From NCBI GenBank assembly GCA_946811185.2, contig OX328097.1, positions 6,248,242-6,312,241 of the forward strand: a stretch of DNA of 64,000 bases, written 5' to 3'. Shown piece after piece: positions 42,743-54,784 of this stretch (position 1 is its first letter; each line of letters opens with the position of its first letter). Below the pieces are notes generated by a model. The model made no database searches. It had not been told where the DNA came from and worked only from the letters and a program-made list of their open reading frames with translations. The stretch comes from Hippopus hippopus (Eukaryota; Mollusca; Bivalvia; Cardiida; Cardiidae). The translations under genes and the position numbers were made by a program.

Positions 42743-45700
42743 ATTGAGACAAAAGAAGAAGAAGTGAAATCCTTCGAGGAAAGGCTAGATGATATTGAGA
42801 AGATGATTCGAGTCTGTGATCTTTCAGAGGCTGAATTGTAAACAGTTATTATTGAATTTTGAATATCCTGTAGCACCTGGGCCCAGCTTAACAAAAAAAC
42901 TTAACCCTTATCCTGCTAAATAAAAGAAATGAAACGTTCAAGCTGATAGTAGAAACTCGTACATTGCTGCCTGAAGGTATTTTTGGAGGAAATATATCTC
43001 CTTAGCGGACAGTGTTGATCCAAGATCAGACACATTCTGTGCAGTCTCATTTTGATTTACGCAGTCCGCATAAGGTCAGTGAGTCATGCTTAGCAGCCTA
43101 AAGGGTAGGTCTCTTACCTCAAATCCTCAAACAGACTCATCTGCCAACTAAAATTGGGTTCAACTTCGTTCAACAGACTTTAGTAAAGTTCTGAAATCCT
43201 GAGATGACTGAACATTTCAGAATCATCTCAGCAAAATAATGGACTAAAGTCTGTTAACTGAATTAGGTCTGTTTATTTTGCTGAGTTGAGTCTGAATCCT
43301 TGTACAGGCTCAGGATTTGAGAACGTAACTAAAGTCTGTTAATGTTTGTGAAAAGTGTCTCAACGAACTCGGCATAAGTCAGAAACTGAGGCCGTCAGTA
43401 GATTTGAGCAAAATAAGAGAATTTTTTTTTGTGTGAAACCAGGCCCTGAACTTGCCATAAATTTCCTTGTCCCTTTTCATCGACTCTTATGATTGATTGA
43501 ATGGTGTTTTACACCACTTCCAACATTATTTCAGTCATATCACAGTGACAGTTCACATATTCATGCATTCCTGGGTTTCACCAGTACTAGGCTAGGTCTC
43601 CAAAGTGTCTTGCCCAAGGACACTCCCACAAAAAACCCAGTGGATCCAGTGAGGCTCGAACTAGGGAATTCCAGGTCATAAGTCATACACTTTACTACTG
43701 AGACACACAGGATCCAGAAGATAATTCTGATCTGAGCGGATAATCCCAAGTTTTTAACAACCCCTAGGTATCTAAAAAGCTTTTGAAAACATTGTAGGAA
43801 AAGGAGATAATGCTGGTAACCAGCATTTTCTCTTTTTCTTATCATATTTTCAACCCTTTCAAAGAAAAATTCCTTCACTTGAGCCACTCTTGGTTTGTTG
43901 TTTGCAACTGCTTTCAATACTGAGGTGTTTAAGATTCTGTTTTTCAGTGAAGAGTCAACATAAACAATGTGGGAAAAGCAATGTTGTTTTCATGATCTGA
44001 TGTAAATGCTTCAAATGCCAGTTAAATGAAACAAAAACTTTCTCTCAGTAGTAAAAAACGCAAATATTAAAACTTCAAAGTTGATTTTACAGGGAAGAAA
44101 AACGCAGTATCAGAAAGTGTAGATCAAATATCAGACTGCACATTTTGTGCAGTCTGATCTTGATCTACACTGTCAGCAAAAGGGCTTTGAGTAATGCTCA
44201 GCAGCATAAGGGTTAAACTTTTGTGTTTGGACAAGTTCTCACAAATTGCTACTCAAGATTAACCTTTAGCAAGTTATCCTGTTTTCTTACAAGCCTGAGG
44301 AATAAAGTTTTTGAAAATATTGTGGGAAAAGAGAAAATGCTCTTTTTTTTCCCACAATACTTTCTACCTTTTCTAAGACAAATCCCATCATTTGAACCTT
44401 ATATTTTATAGAAAAGTCTAAAATTTTGAATTTTTAAACATGAGTCGAAACACATGTTTTAATTACCAGTATGTCAAGTTTGAAGAATACAGATTTTATA
44501 ATAATTTTTTTGCAGGAAAAAGTTGACAGAAGAGGAAACACAGTTAAAGAAAAAATTGAAAGATAGTAGTAAGTTGTATTGAGTACTATTGTGTGGGTAT
44601 GTCTAGTATATATATTTCTGTTGAAGCACACTTTTCTATTCCTTACAAAGCGGGCAAATAAACCTCACAAGCAACTTGTCACTGAAGCAGGACAATCAGA
44701 GAACGGCAATGATTTTCACATCAAAGATTACCTGTGACCTTGACCTTTGTCCCATGTGACCCAAAAACAAAAAGGTACCTCCATGGGTCATGAGCAACAC
44801 TAGTATAGTTTCAGGGTCCTAGGTCAAATAACTATTAAGAGCATGGAAACTATTTTCAAACAAAGTTAAACTTTACCTTTGACCTATGTGACCCAAAAAC
44901 AATTGGGCACCTCCTTTGGTCATTAGCAACACTTGTATGAAGTTTCAGGGTTCTAGGTCAAACAGCTTATGAGTTAGAGCACGGAAATGAAAAAGTCTAC
45001 AGACAGACGGATTGATGGACAGACAGACAGATATGGTGAAACCAGTACACCCTGCTCTACTTCGTAGGTGGGGGTATAAAAAGCTGTTTACTTTCCAACA
45101 GTAATGTTGGTTGTTTTTTGATAGTCCATAAAACAGTTAGATAAGCTTACATGTATCTCTTTATCAAACTATCTGGAGTTGGAGGACCCAGAGGAAGAAG
45201 GCATTTATCATGCTTTCCTGGAGTTTCTTTTACCAGTACATGGCACAATATTCTTCCCAAGCCACTAGCTACTTTCCCTTATAACCATCATCAAAACAAT
45301 TATCAGCTGTAAGAGAAAAATGAATGCTGTTGCCACAACTATCAACAATCTTTGGAAAGAAATGGTCAAGCGAGCCTCTGGTCTCAAGTCTTGTACACTA
45401 CAGACTGGGTTACAGGGGCTTGGCAGTTAAATGTTTATCATACTTCAAAATTATGGACTTGTGAATTCCATGGTTTAGCAACCCTGAGAATGAAAGATTT
45501 TGAAAACATCATGGAAAAAAGAGAAAATGCTGGTAACCAGCATGTTCTCCTTTCCCCACTATGTGTGCTACCCTTTCAAAGAAAAATTTATCATTTGAAC
45601 CACATTTGACATATTGTCTGCAAATGATTTCAAATTAAACAGGTTTCTCATTTTTTTTGGTTTTTTACCTCTTACCACACAATGACGAGTATTAACGACC

Positions 45701-46587
45701 CTACGAAAGAAGCCTTTTGAATACATTGTGGGTAAAGAAGAAAATCCTGGTAACCAGCATTCTCTCCTTTTCCCACAATGTTTTCTACCCTATCAAAGAC
45801 AAATTCCATCTGTTCAGCTACATTCAAATTGTTGTCTGCAAATGCTTTCAATTTGGACAAGTCTGTATCTTGCTCGTGTGATAAAAAGTGAAAGAGGTGA
45901 GAGTGGTTAAAGCATGTATTGTTTGGTAAAGGTTTCATGCAGTACTTCTCATTTCTTTGCGGATTTACATGAACCATGCTCTGTGAAAAGGGGACTTAAT
46001 GCATCTGCGAAAAATATTTACCAAAACTTTTTGCTATTGGACAATATTCTGTTTGTCCAAGGACCAATGTACCTCATGATTAAGTTGGTTGTTTGAATAA
46101 ATGATAGTTATGGATCCATAATTTTGTGATGACTTGCTTGTTATCATGTATCACAGAGATGCATTAAGCCCCTTTTGCCAGAGCATGGCTCATTATAATT
46201 GGCCTGCAACACACGAAAAGGGGCATTCGGACATTTGCATAAAGTGTCGTCTCAGATCAGCCTGCGCAGTCCGCGCAGGCTAATCCGAGACGGCACTTTA
46301 CGACTACATTAGATTTTGTGCTAAAGTAGTCTTGTGCGAAACAGAAAATTACATAGAAACGGAAGTGTCGTCTCGGATTAGCCTGCGCGGACTGCGCAGG
46401 CTGATCCGAGACGACACTTTACGCAAATGTCTGAATGCCCCTTTTCGCGTGTTGCAGGCCATATATTTCTTTATTTTCAGGAAAGGATCTGAGAGGATTG
46501 AGGAAAGAAAACTGGAAGAGCTCTCTCATATCATTTGCAATATTTGGACTCAGTATTGGCTTTTATTATATGATCTGGGGATCATGA
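42743..46587 (+). CDS. CCDC167: CCDC167-like tail-anchored coiled-coil protein, 3' three exons (partial)
   Basis: Exons 42743-42837, 44516-44568 and 46481-46587 join in frame to 84 residues plus TGA. Seen: a charged coiled coil (IETKEEEVKSFEERLDDIEK, then LSEAELKKLTEEE), KDLRGLRKENWKSS, then one hydrophobic segment (LISFAIFGLSIGFYYMIW) ending two residues before the stop. This layout, EE.L coiled coil, LS.E, LR.EN, and a C-terminal membrane anchor, matches human CCDC167 (97 aa). The function of that family is poorly known; the tail-anchor topology is inferred. An in-frame TAG directly precedes exon 42743, so an upstream exon coding about 12-15 residues and ending in phase 0 must exist; I could not find it. 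Confidence 0.83.
42901..43112 (+). mobile_element. M2 element in the first located CCDC167 intron
   Basis: Starts CTTAACCCTTATCCTGC about 60 nt after the exon ending 42837. The left hairpin arm has a small deletion. Confidence 0.7.
43485..43712 (-). mobile_element. tRNA-derived SINE, same subfamily as 54362
   Basis: The tail is seen in reverse as GATTGATTGAATGGTGTTTT, with B-box-like GGCTCGAACTAGGG near 43655. In a CCDC167 intron. Confidence 0.75.
43740..43955 (+). mobile_element. M1 copy in the first located CCDC167 intron
   Basis: The hairpin is well kept around GCTGGTAACCAGC; both ends are eroded. A truncated copy also lies at 44260-44430. Confidence 0.65.
44016..44216 (+). mobile_element. 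M2 element, left end decayed
   Basis: Well-kept hairpin (44118-44168) and right end CAGCATAAGGGTTAA. Confidence 0.68.
44655..45078 (+). repeat. Tandem-unit element, CCDC167 intron
   Basis: Two units of about 150 bp sharing ATGTGACCCAAAAACAA and GTTTCAGGGTCCTAGGTCAA, then a CAGACAGACAGA tract and a CTCTACTTCGTAGGTGGGGG end. Confidence 0.55.
45190..45425 (-). mobile_element. Old SINE copy in a CCDC167 intron
   Basis: Blocks GCTTTCCTGGAGTTTCTTTT and ACCATCATCAAAACAATTAT align with the copies at 10672 and 58122. Confidence 0.55.
45664..45894 (+). mobile_element. M1 copy in the last CCDC167 intron
   Basis: Opens CTCTTACCACACAATG; the right end is GTGTGATAAAAAGTG. A weaker copy lies at 45460-45650. 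Confidence 0.7.
45970..46198 (-). mobile_element. M3 copy, hairpin deleted, joined to M4
   Basis: Both ends are intact but the GC-rich core is missing. An M4 copy starts at 46201. Confidence 0.68.
46201..46460. mobile_element. M4 element with two GC-rich hairpins
   Basis: 260 bp with about 38-bp inverted ends starting GGCCTGCAACACACGAAAAG. Two hairpins, at about 46246-46303 and 46370-46428, both built on AGCCTGCGC / GCGCAGGCT and framed by GTCGTCTC..GAGACGAC. It ends 20 nt before the last CCDC167 exon. Confidence 0.82.
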
Positions 46588-47304
46588 TGAGTGGACAGAT
46601 GCCATCAGGTTTAGGACAGTTACAATTCAGGGTGTTTTTAGCCAGTTACATGCTTTACGAAACAAAAAGGGCTTAGGAGACGATGGTGCTCTAAGATTAC
46701 ATGACACAGAACATGTGGTCTGAATAACCCTTTTCCACAGAATCTTGAGTTTTAATCACCCTGAGGAAGAAGACCTTTAAAAACAATTTTGGGAAAGGAG
46801 AAAATGCTCTTCACCAGAATTTTAAATCTTAGGCCTTTCTGAATAAAAAGCATTGTAATGTAATTATGTAATACTCAAATGATAAGATTAGTCGGATAAG
46901 AAAGGATAGAAAACATTGTTGGAAAAGGAGCAAATACTCGAGACCAGCTGTAAATCCTAGGATTGTCTGGTTTATGCTAACCTAAGTTCTAGTCTGATCA
47001 TATTTTCCTTTTGTAATATTCTGACATTACTTTGTGAAAAATTGAAATAATTATGGATCGGATTAACAGTTTTGCCACAGATCTGTATAGACCATTAAAG
47101 GAGACCCCGGTAAGAAGCGATTAAAATATCATTACCACCTGGACCCAGGCTAGATAAAGGATTATTAATAATAATCATGAAATTATTAAAGAGGAATAAC
47201 TCCTGTGTTTTAATGACACAGTGTTTGTAACATTTATCTCCTTTGTTTATTATACTTCACTGCAACACAGGTCAAATTTTTCATCTGTAGAAAATATTCA
47301 GTTT

Positions 47305-47645
47305 CATTTCATGCTTTTTGGTAGTTTATCGAGAAATAATGGTGGCATATGGTTTGATATTTCATGGTTATGACCAGTGAAAAATACTGATGTCATACAT
47401 CTGACTCTTCTATTGAAGGCAGAAACAGTAATTCCTGCCCTTAGGTTAACCAGGTAAACAGTGTGTGCCATTCAACCAGAGGGAAATATGACTTACTTTA
47501 TGTGCATTTACCCTATATTTCTTGTGCTTTACGAAATATTGTAATGTGTTGCAATGTGGAGGGGGTACGCCACGGGGAATTACAGAAAACAACTGTGCTG
47601 GATTTTGATGAAAATCCCAACAAGGAAGGGGTTAGAAGCATGAAA
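47305..47645 (+). repeat. Dispersed repeat X, copy 1
   Basis: Shares long blocks with 63090-63395 in the opposite orientation, including GGTAGTTTATCGAGAAATA, CTCTTCTATT and ACGCCACGGGGA. No coding frame is conserved between the two copies. Confidence 0.65.
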
Positions 47646-47649
47646 TAAA

Positions 47650-47810
47650 TACAATATTTGTTTTTTTCAGTGGGAGATCGAAACTTATTTCATCGAGTGA
47701 ACATCATCGGTATTATTTTCACGAGTGGTGCAACCATGGGTGAGAATATTACTGATGATGTTCACTCAAATAAATTTCGATCTTTCACTGAAAAAAAACA
47801 AATATCCTCT
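47650..47810. repeat. Large palindrome, about 70-bp arms
   Basis: Arms begin ATATTTGTTTTTTTCAGTG and GATCGAAA, containing GAGTGAACATCATC, and return in reverse complement by 47806 across an 18-nt centre. Probably a foldback element. Confidence 0.65.
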
Positions 47811-47814
47811 ATAT

Positions 47815-48240
47815 CATTGATGTTTTAGATTATGCTTAGAAAAGTGTTACATGTACATGTATATCAAACATGAAGCATCCTTTGTATCATTCATACTGAT
47901 TATTTATGCCAAAGAAAAATATTTTTCAGTAGCAAAAATTGATCCTTGAGGGGATATCTGTTATTTTCATTAAGATGTTGGCTAAAATGGTATTACATCA
48001 TAATTGTTTTGATAGATTAATTAATATCTTAGCATGTGAAAATACATCCTTTTTCAGTGTAAAAGATTGTAATTAATTATAGATCTTTTACTGTATTTTG
48101 TATCTGTGATGAAAATATTTTTGTTAATACTGCTGTAGTAATAAAAAAAAACTGCTTGCAAGTGTTTTGTGTACATTTTGTTTGAAAACATGTCCCGGCA
48201 CTAGATGTCTTTTGTTAAAAACATTATGGAAAAGAAAGCA
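47815..48240. other. No recognised feature
   Basis: AT-rich intergenic DNA downstream of the CCDC167 stop; no clear poly(A) site could be chosen. Confidence 0.4.
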
Positions 48241-48246
48241 ATAATT

Positions 48247-48885
48247 TTTAGCTCCACTGGCCGAAGGCCAGCGAGCTATTGTCATGGCGTTGTGTCCGTC
48301 GTGCGTGCGTCCGTCTGTCCGTCTGTGCGTTCGTCCGTCCGTTTGTCCGTGCGTGCGTCCGTAAACTTTTTCTTTAAAAAACTTCTCCTCAGAAACTATT
48401 GACTGGATTTTTACCAAATTTCACAGGAATGTTCCTTTGGTGGTCCTCTTTCAAATTCCTTCAAATAATTATGTTCCATGAAGAATTCTGGTTGCCATGG
48501 CAACCAAAGTAAAAAACCTTTAAAAATCTTCTCCTCCCAAACCGCTATTTGGATAGCATTATTATTTTGCAGGAATGTTCCTTAGATACAGGTTTACAGA
48601 ATTCCTTAAAAAAAAAAAAAATGATCTGTCAAAAAACATGGCTTTTATGGGAGACTCATTTTCCTTTTATGGTATAAAGTAAAATCTTTGAAAAATTTCT
48701 CTAAAACTATTCATTGGATTTCATTGTTGTTTTGCAGGTAAGTTCCTATGGTGGTTGTCTACCAAATTGTTTCTTCAGTGAGCTAAAATGCAGGATTGAA
48801 TGATAATTGTTAAAAACTTCCTTTCGCCATTATAGAAATATCAGGCCTGTGGAGCGATACAGGTGCTCAAGCGCCTCTAGTTTAA
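48247..48885 (-). mobile_element. Long element of the GGCCATGATGG family, reversed
   Basis: Begins with the reversed end AGCTCCACTGGCCGAAGGCC and a GTCCGTCC-rich tract, and finishes at GGAGCGATACAGGTGCTCAA. Confidence 0.6.
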
Positions 48886-49074
48886 TTCAAGCAATTATTG
48901 CTCCGTTTCCTAGAATAATTTCCCTATGATTCAAAGTGCATTTGTCTGCTCTATAATATTTCTTTTTGCCCTTTTAACTATCAAATCATAGAATTTGTCT
49001 CTGATAGGATGGAAAACATTGTTGGAAGAGGAGAAAATGCTGATAGCTAGCATTTTCTCATTTTTTTCCAATTA

Positions 49075-49790
49075 CATCAGTATGTAAGCAAAAGTAGGCC
49101 GAAATTCGGCATCAAAATGTCACACGATATACGACCGAGTATGACTGAGCAACGTAATGCAGTACCCGGAAATGGGGGTATATGTAACATTGTGCCGAAT
49201 CACAAAAACAAAGTAAACGTTGTAGATTAACAGGCCTTATCAACGTAAAATACGGCTTTCAAAACAACGATTTTTTCCCGCAATGTCGATCTGAATCCGT
49301 AAGTGAAACGTAGAGCTTGAGCTATAAATAGAACAGATAAAAAGAAATGTTGGAAAGAGTCGTGTACAACAGTCTGTAAATTAATTCGTTTCATCAATTC
49401 TTTGTCTAGTTTTGCTCTAAAATTGGATTTTTATATACATGAATGTGCTAGGTAGAGAATGAGGTTGCTAATTTTGATAATACGTGAGTGTTTCCTTTCG
49501 TTTCATTTTTATCGTGATAGATCTAGCTAAAAATGAATGATAACTGACCCCTTCGCTCATGACGATTGAGAACGTTTCCTTTATTTTTGCCTGGTAGTTC
49601 TACTATTTATACTATAGATCTATGTACGTAGTAATTTTGGTATCAAGCTAAAGGAAAGGTTTTATGGTTCTTTTTCTCGTATTCTGCCTTGAGTACGGAT
49701 CGGTCGAACTGCCGATAATTCGAACAACTCATGAAGCCTCCTGGCTGTTCGAGCAACCGAAGTTTGACTGTATGTTTTCAAATGACCTCT
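49075..49790. other. No recognised gene; possible old element
   Basis: CpG richer than its surroundings at 49090-49330. It ends in GAACAACTC..GTTCGAGCAACCGAAGT, which looks like a transposon tip, but no partner repeat was found. Confidence 0.35.
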
Positions 49791-50068
49791 TTCTCAAGGT
49801 TGTTTTAACCCAGGATTGTGTGGTAAAAGGTTAAAATGATTATCATTGGTACCCAAAATTTTTACTCTGTAAAGGACAAATTCGTCATTTTCAGCTACGT
49901 TTATTGTGTCATCTTGAAATGCTTCTATTATGGGCCAAGTCCAAACTTTTGTCATGTAGAAAAAAGTTACACCAGGCCCTTGCCTGCTATTGTGACTTGA
50001 GATGCACAGCTGTAAAAACAATGACATTGCCATAAACAAAATGCAATGCAGTATATCACAGGTAAACC

Positions 50069-50294
50069 TCAACCCTTTACCATACAGTCCAGAGTTTTAA
50101 CAACCCCGAGGAAGAAGTCTTTTGAAAACATTGTGGGAAAAGGGGAAAATGCTGGTAACCAGCATTTTCCCCTTTTCTCAAAATGTTGTCTATCATATCC
50201 CTAAATTCCCTCATTATAGCTACATGTAAATTGTCCTCAACAAATGCTTTGAATTTGGACAAGTCTACATTTTTGCTGTATGGTAAAGATTTAA
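50069..50294 (+). mobile_element. M1 copy
   Basis: Hairpin with GGGGAAAATGCTGGTAACC, matched changes (GGGG/CCCC) in both arms, closing TTAA at 50291. Confidence 0.75.
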
Positions 50295-50727
50295 CTTACT
50301 CATTTTTGAAAGTCAAACGACGAAGACATTATGTTGTAAAGGACTAGAACTCAATAATCTTTGAGAGCTGTCAAAATTCTATTTGCTGCATGGCAACAAT
50401 AATTCAAAGCATAGCTTTCATTACCTTCAGTGCTTTGATTTTCTCATTTTTTTTTTGTTTGTTTCCGGTTCTTACTTTCCACGGCATTTAGAACTACTGA
50501 CCTTTGGTACGAATTTCTCTGAATATTATGTTAAATCTTGAGCTGGGAGGTAATGATTAACTCTTTTCCAAACTTTCCCATGTAGGAAACAATTTTTTTT
50601 CGTCTGGTATAATAATTTTAAACCCTACAGAACGCCTCGTAGATCTTAATTGAATCGACACTTTCTGGGAAAATCATTCAAATGCGCGTACATTTCATGC
50701 ATTTTCATTTCTGCTTGATCCCATGAT

Positions 50728-51004
50728 ATATGAGCCTTGCTCTGTAAAAAGCGGGCTTGATGCACCTGCAAAAAGTATCGACCCATGTCAGCCTGCTCAG
50801 TCCGGGCAAGCTGACATGTGTCGAAGCCTTTTGTCTTTGATCAAATTTCTGCTTGTCAAAGGACAAGTTTACCTCATGATTCAGACGGTTGTTAGGCAGA
50901 ATGGACTTTATGGATCTATGATTATGTGATGAATTGCTTGCAATGGTGTCATGCATCACGGAGATGCATTAAGCCCCCTTTTGCCCGAGCATGACTCAAA
51001 GATA
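50728..51004 (-). mobile_element. M3 copy
   Basis: Full-length; core CAGCCTGCTCAGTCCGGGCA is imperfect. Confidence 0.75.
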
Positions 51005-51169
51005 TATTAAACGATAGTCTATCTCTGCAACTGAATGCATGAAATTTACGCCCAGTAAAAAGCGCTTTATTCGACTGCACATATGTAACGGCCGACTATG
51101 ACGCCGTTCTAGGACAGGATTTTGATAAATTGCTGCAGAATCTATTTTACTCTTCATCATGCTATAAAC

Positions 51170-51265
51170 AAACAATATCTGGTCACGTCATTTTACGTCA
51201 CCGTCACGTGTCCTGATCAGTTGATACGCTATGTAAATACGTCACATTACGTAGCGTTACGCCAT
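51170..51265. promoter_or_regulatory. Cluster of ACGTCA and CACGTG motifs
   Basis: Three ACGTCA half-sites and one CACGTG occur within 70 bp, in otherwise repeat-free sequence between an M3 and a SINE. CREB- or E-box-type binding is possible. No gene start is visible nearby, so function is unproven. Confidence 0.25.
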
Positions 51266-51278
51266 GCTGCGTCTCGTC

Positions 51279-51364
51279 CGTAGACATCACACACAAAGGA
51301 GGGACACGGTATGAGTCCGCTCGTAGACATCACACACAAAGGAGGGACACGGTATGAGTCCGCT
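51279..51364. repeat. Perfect 43-bp tandem duplication at a SINE head
   Basis: The unit CGTAGACATCACACACAAAG.. occurs at 51279-51321 and 51322-51364 without a mismatch. The second unit runs into the pol III A box. Confidence 0.85.
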
Positions 51365-51630
51365 CGGGTAGCTCAGTTATTAGCGTATCTGACTCATGAC
51401 CTGGATGTTGCGAGTTCGATACCTGATTGAGAGAAGCTTTCTTTCACACTATTTTTCGCCTCTAACCTTTGATGCGTGTGAGAAAAGTAGTCAGTGGCTT
51501 GGAAAGAAAGTTGTGTCAGTAGGTGTGAGAAAGTCAGGAAACACATGAGTAGATGTACTAACTGCCGTGATATGACCTAAGCTGAAAGAACAGCGCTAAA
51601 CTCCAATACAAACAAATAAACGGTATGAAA
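51340..51630 (+). mobile_element. tRNA-derived SINE, second subfamily
   Basis: A box GGTAGCTCAGTTATTAGC, B box GAGTTCGATACC. The tail is AACTCCAATACAAACAAATA rather than the CAAT type. Confidence 0.78.
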
Positions 51631-51981
51631 AATGACGTCGGTAAAGTAGTAATTGCTTGTTACAAGCAGTTTCTATTTGTAGCTAAATGTTTCGAAATCT
51701 ATGTAAAATCTGCAGGCGTGTAAAAAATGGTGTTTTCGAATAGGCTGCTTGGTTTACCCGTCGATTGCTATTCGAGACCCTCTAGTCTATGCGCTTTTAC
51801 AGACACTGAGCAATCAGACCTTTTTTAAACAGTGCCCGATAGATTAAGATTTTTCCGACGGAAAGAATTTCAAACTCACAATATTTTACCATAGACTGGA
51901 AATTTCATTTCATGTAGCAGGTTAGGGCTGATCGCTAGCAAAACTCCCATTTGAATTCTTCTTTTTTTCAGAGGACGGAAT

Positions 51982-52210
51982 GAATTCTTTACCAAATGAC
52001 AAAATTTTGGACTTGACCACTTTGAAAACATTTGCAGACGACAAATCAAATGTAGCTCAAATGACGATTTCTTCCTTTGATAGGATGGAAAACATTGTGG
52101 GAGAAGGAGAAAATGCCGGTAACCAGCATTTTATCTTTTTTTTTTTCCACAATGTTTTCAATAATTTGCTCTTTTAGTGGTCTTTAAAAGTAGTGACAGT
52201 ATGGTTAGTA
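51982..52210 (-). mobile_element. M1 copy, right end decayed
   Basis: Begins AATTCTTTACCAAATGAC; a T run interrupts the right hairpin arm. Confidence 0.6.
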
Positions 52211-52557
52211 GTAAATAAGTTTTTATGTAAAGCATAGATCAAGATGATATAGCGCAGAAAATCACATTCTGATCTAAGGCCTTACTCTACGTCGTTCGTT
52301 GTGTCATTTTTCAGTCTGATCAACACGCGTTTCGTAATATTTTCGACTATCAAACAGAACTATTTAGCGGCGGAAGGTTTCATCAATGATTTCAATTTAT
52401 AACGCTGGGTAAAACCTCGCAATTCCAAGTAGAAATATCGGAACTTGTGATTCTAAGCAAGTTCTTTACTGCCTGATCCTGATCTACTCTGGCTGAATAA
52501 ACAACTAAATTTGTCCTTGGTGCCCCAAGGCTGGTACTGTCTGGTGATTGGTCAAGC

Positions 52558-52770
52558 TTAATTCTTTACCAAACGACAAAATATTAGACGCCTCTAGATT
52601 GAGAACCGTTGATTTGCAAACGAAAAATAAAATGTGGCTTAAATAATCATCGATTCTGTGTTCTGATGGTTGGAAAATATTGTTTACCAGCATTTTCTTC
52701 TTTTACAATAATGTTTTTAAAGTCCTATATCAGTGTCGTTAAAACTCGGGATTGTATGGTAAAGGGTTAA
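52558..52770 (-). mobile_element. M1 copy, left hairpin arm deleted, pair member
   Basis: Closing TTAA 52767-52770 is shared with the next copy, in the same orientation. Confidence 0.7.
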
Positions 52771-52999
52771 TTCTTTAAATACCAAACTACAAAATTCTTA
52801 ACTTTTCCCAATTAAGAACATTTGCAGATGACATATTTAATGTAGCTCAAATGATGAGACTTGTCTTTGAAAGGATAGAAAACATTATGGGAAAAGAAGA
52901 AAATGCTGGTCACCAGCATTTTCTTCTTTTCCCACAATGTTTTTAATAGGTTTCTCTGCCAGGGTCGTCAAACCTCGAGATTGTATGGCAAAGGGTTAA
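52767..52999 (-). mobile_element. M1 copy, pair member
   Basis: Intact hairpin with centre GCTGGTCACCAGC; closing TTAA 52996-52999. Confidence 0.75.
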
Positions 53000-53343
53000 A
53001 CCATATCAAGGTCACAATATGTCGTTTGACCATGCACTTTAAAAATGTCATATTGTTGATTATGTTCTTACAGGCTTCATTGAGGCGCGTAATATTTGCA
53101 CAGCTGCTGCATGGCATTTACGAACTATTGACGTCTACTTTAGAAAAATAGATCTATCCCACAAACTGAAACACAACTTTCGATTTACAAGTTCAAGTCT
53201 ACTGCATTTGCAGACGGCAAATTAAATCTGGCTAAAATTTTGGGATCTGCTCGTTTAAAGCTTTAACCCTTTGGCTAGGCTGCTAAGCGCGACTTCAGGA
53301 CCTTTTGCGGACAGTGTAGATCAGTATCTGAAGAGGAAAGCTT

Positions 53344-53575
53344 TTAACTCTTTTACCCAGCGACAAAAATTTTAGACTGGTCCAAATTGAAAGCATTTGC
53401 AGACGACAAATTGAATAAAGATAAAATGATCATTTCTGTCTTAGATAGTGTAAAAACCATTATGGGAAAAAGGAGAAAATGCTGGTTACCAGCATTCTCT
53501 TCTTTTTCGACTATGATTTCAAAAACCTTCTTTTTCAGGGTCGATAAAACTCGGGATTGTGTGGTAAAGGGTTAA
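53344..53575 (-). mobile_element. M1 copy
   Basis: TTAA at both ends. A second, plus-type hairpin copy (to about 53765) starts straight after it, missing its left arm. Confidence 0.75.
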
Positions 53576-53879
53576 ATTTATTGTGGGAAAGGGAGAAAAT
53601 GCTGGTAACCAGCATTTTCTCCTTTCCCTACAAAAATACATGTATTTGCGCTTTCAGATAAAGTTATAAATAAATAAAGTTATTCACACACACTGGATTT
53701 GTCGTCTGCAACTGCTTTCAAACTGGACAATTCCAAAAATTTTGTCGTCTGTTAAACAGTCGAGTTGTCAAATAGAAATGTACCTGTTTTGACAATCAGA
53801 CATGTAATATTAATAAACTGTCAAATGGTCAAATGTGACCATATCATATTGACGGCACAAGCTGTCCCAATGTCCGTTC

Positions 53880-54090
53880 TAACCCTGTACCAAACAATCC
53901 CACACCTTTATGATCATGAAAAAGAAAGATTAGTAAAACATTGTGGGAAAAGGAGAAAATGCTGGTTAGCATTTTCTCCTTTTCCCACAATGTTTTCGAC
54001 AATTTCAAAGGCAGATCACATCACCTGGACCACTTTTAATTTGTCGTCTGCAAACATCCTCAATTAAGACAGGTCTAAAATTTTGTCGTC
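53880..54090 (+). mobile_element. M1 copy just upstream of the WAP gene promoter
   Basis: Ends about 50 nt before the CCAAT/TATA pair; the hairpin centre is shortened to GCTGGTTAGC. Confidence 0.65.
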
Positions 54091-54138
54091 CAGTGTTTGT
54101 ACTGTTGCTGCGCATCTGTTACCGACTGGTCCATTGTG

Positions 54139-54151
54139 ATTGGTATATAAA
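54139..54151 (+). promoter_or_regulatory. TATA box and inverted CCAAT of the WAP gene promoter
   Basis: TATATAAA at 54144-54151 is preceded directly by ATTGG (CCAAT on the other strand). A start site is expected near 54175-54180. The following 5' UTR exon ends at 54224 in a perfect GTAAGT donor (54225-54230), which supports this as a real promoter. Confidence 0.7.
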
Positions 54152-54361
54152 GGACCACAAACGGAGAATTTACCATTCTTCCTTGATATAAGTCATCGAA
54201 AACCGCCTAACTGTGAACATACAAGTAAGTACTTAACGTATTAATTTCGTATTTTCATTTTAGTTATAGAATTATGTAGCTATTTAGCTGTTGGGTTATA
54301 AAGTTATATCATGTGATGCTGTAGGAAAAAACATTTATGTGCACTTTCTTGTATTTACAAG

Positions 54362-54600
54362 GGGTCCTTCGTGGCTCAGTGGTAAAGTGTGGGACTGGTA
54401 ACCTGGAGGCCCCGGGCTCGAGCCGCACTGACTCCACTGGCCCCCCCACCCCGTGGGAGCACCCTTGGGCAAGCCACCTAAGAGCCCTAGCCTAGCACTG
54501 GTAAAACCCAGGAAATACATGAATATGTGAGTTGTCGCCGTCATATGACTGAAATAATGTTGTAAACGGCGTAAAACACCAACCAATCAATCATTTGAAA
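54362..54600 (+). mobile_element. tRNA-derived SINE with 12-bp target duplication, WAP gene first intron
   Basis: A box TGGCTCAGTGGT and B box GGCTCGAGCC; same tail as above. TGTATTTACAAG is repeated at 54350-54361 and 54601-54612. Confidence 0.88.
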
Positions 54601-54784
54601 TGTATTTACAAGCGTTTTTTTCCCTCATGTAATTAGGGGCTATATCTAGACTTTTTGCTGTAATGTATAGACTTACATACATGTAATTACCCGTAAATGA
54701 CCATGTATGATCGGTTTGAATATGCATTTTAACGACTGTTTCAGTTACAAAGTTAGTCTTACTAACGCAGTTTAATTGCCAGTA

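Noticed and set aside
48124..48417. Minus-strand frame rich in GRTHGQTDGRTH-like repeats
   Set aside because: It is the GTCCGTCC simple-repeat part of a long interspersed element.
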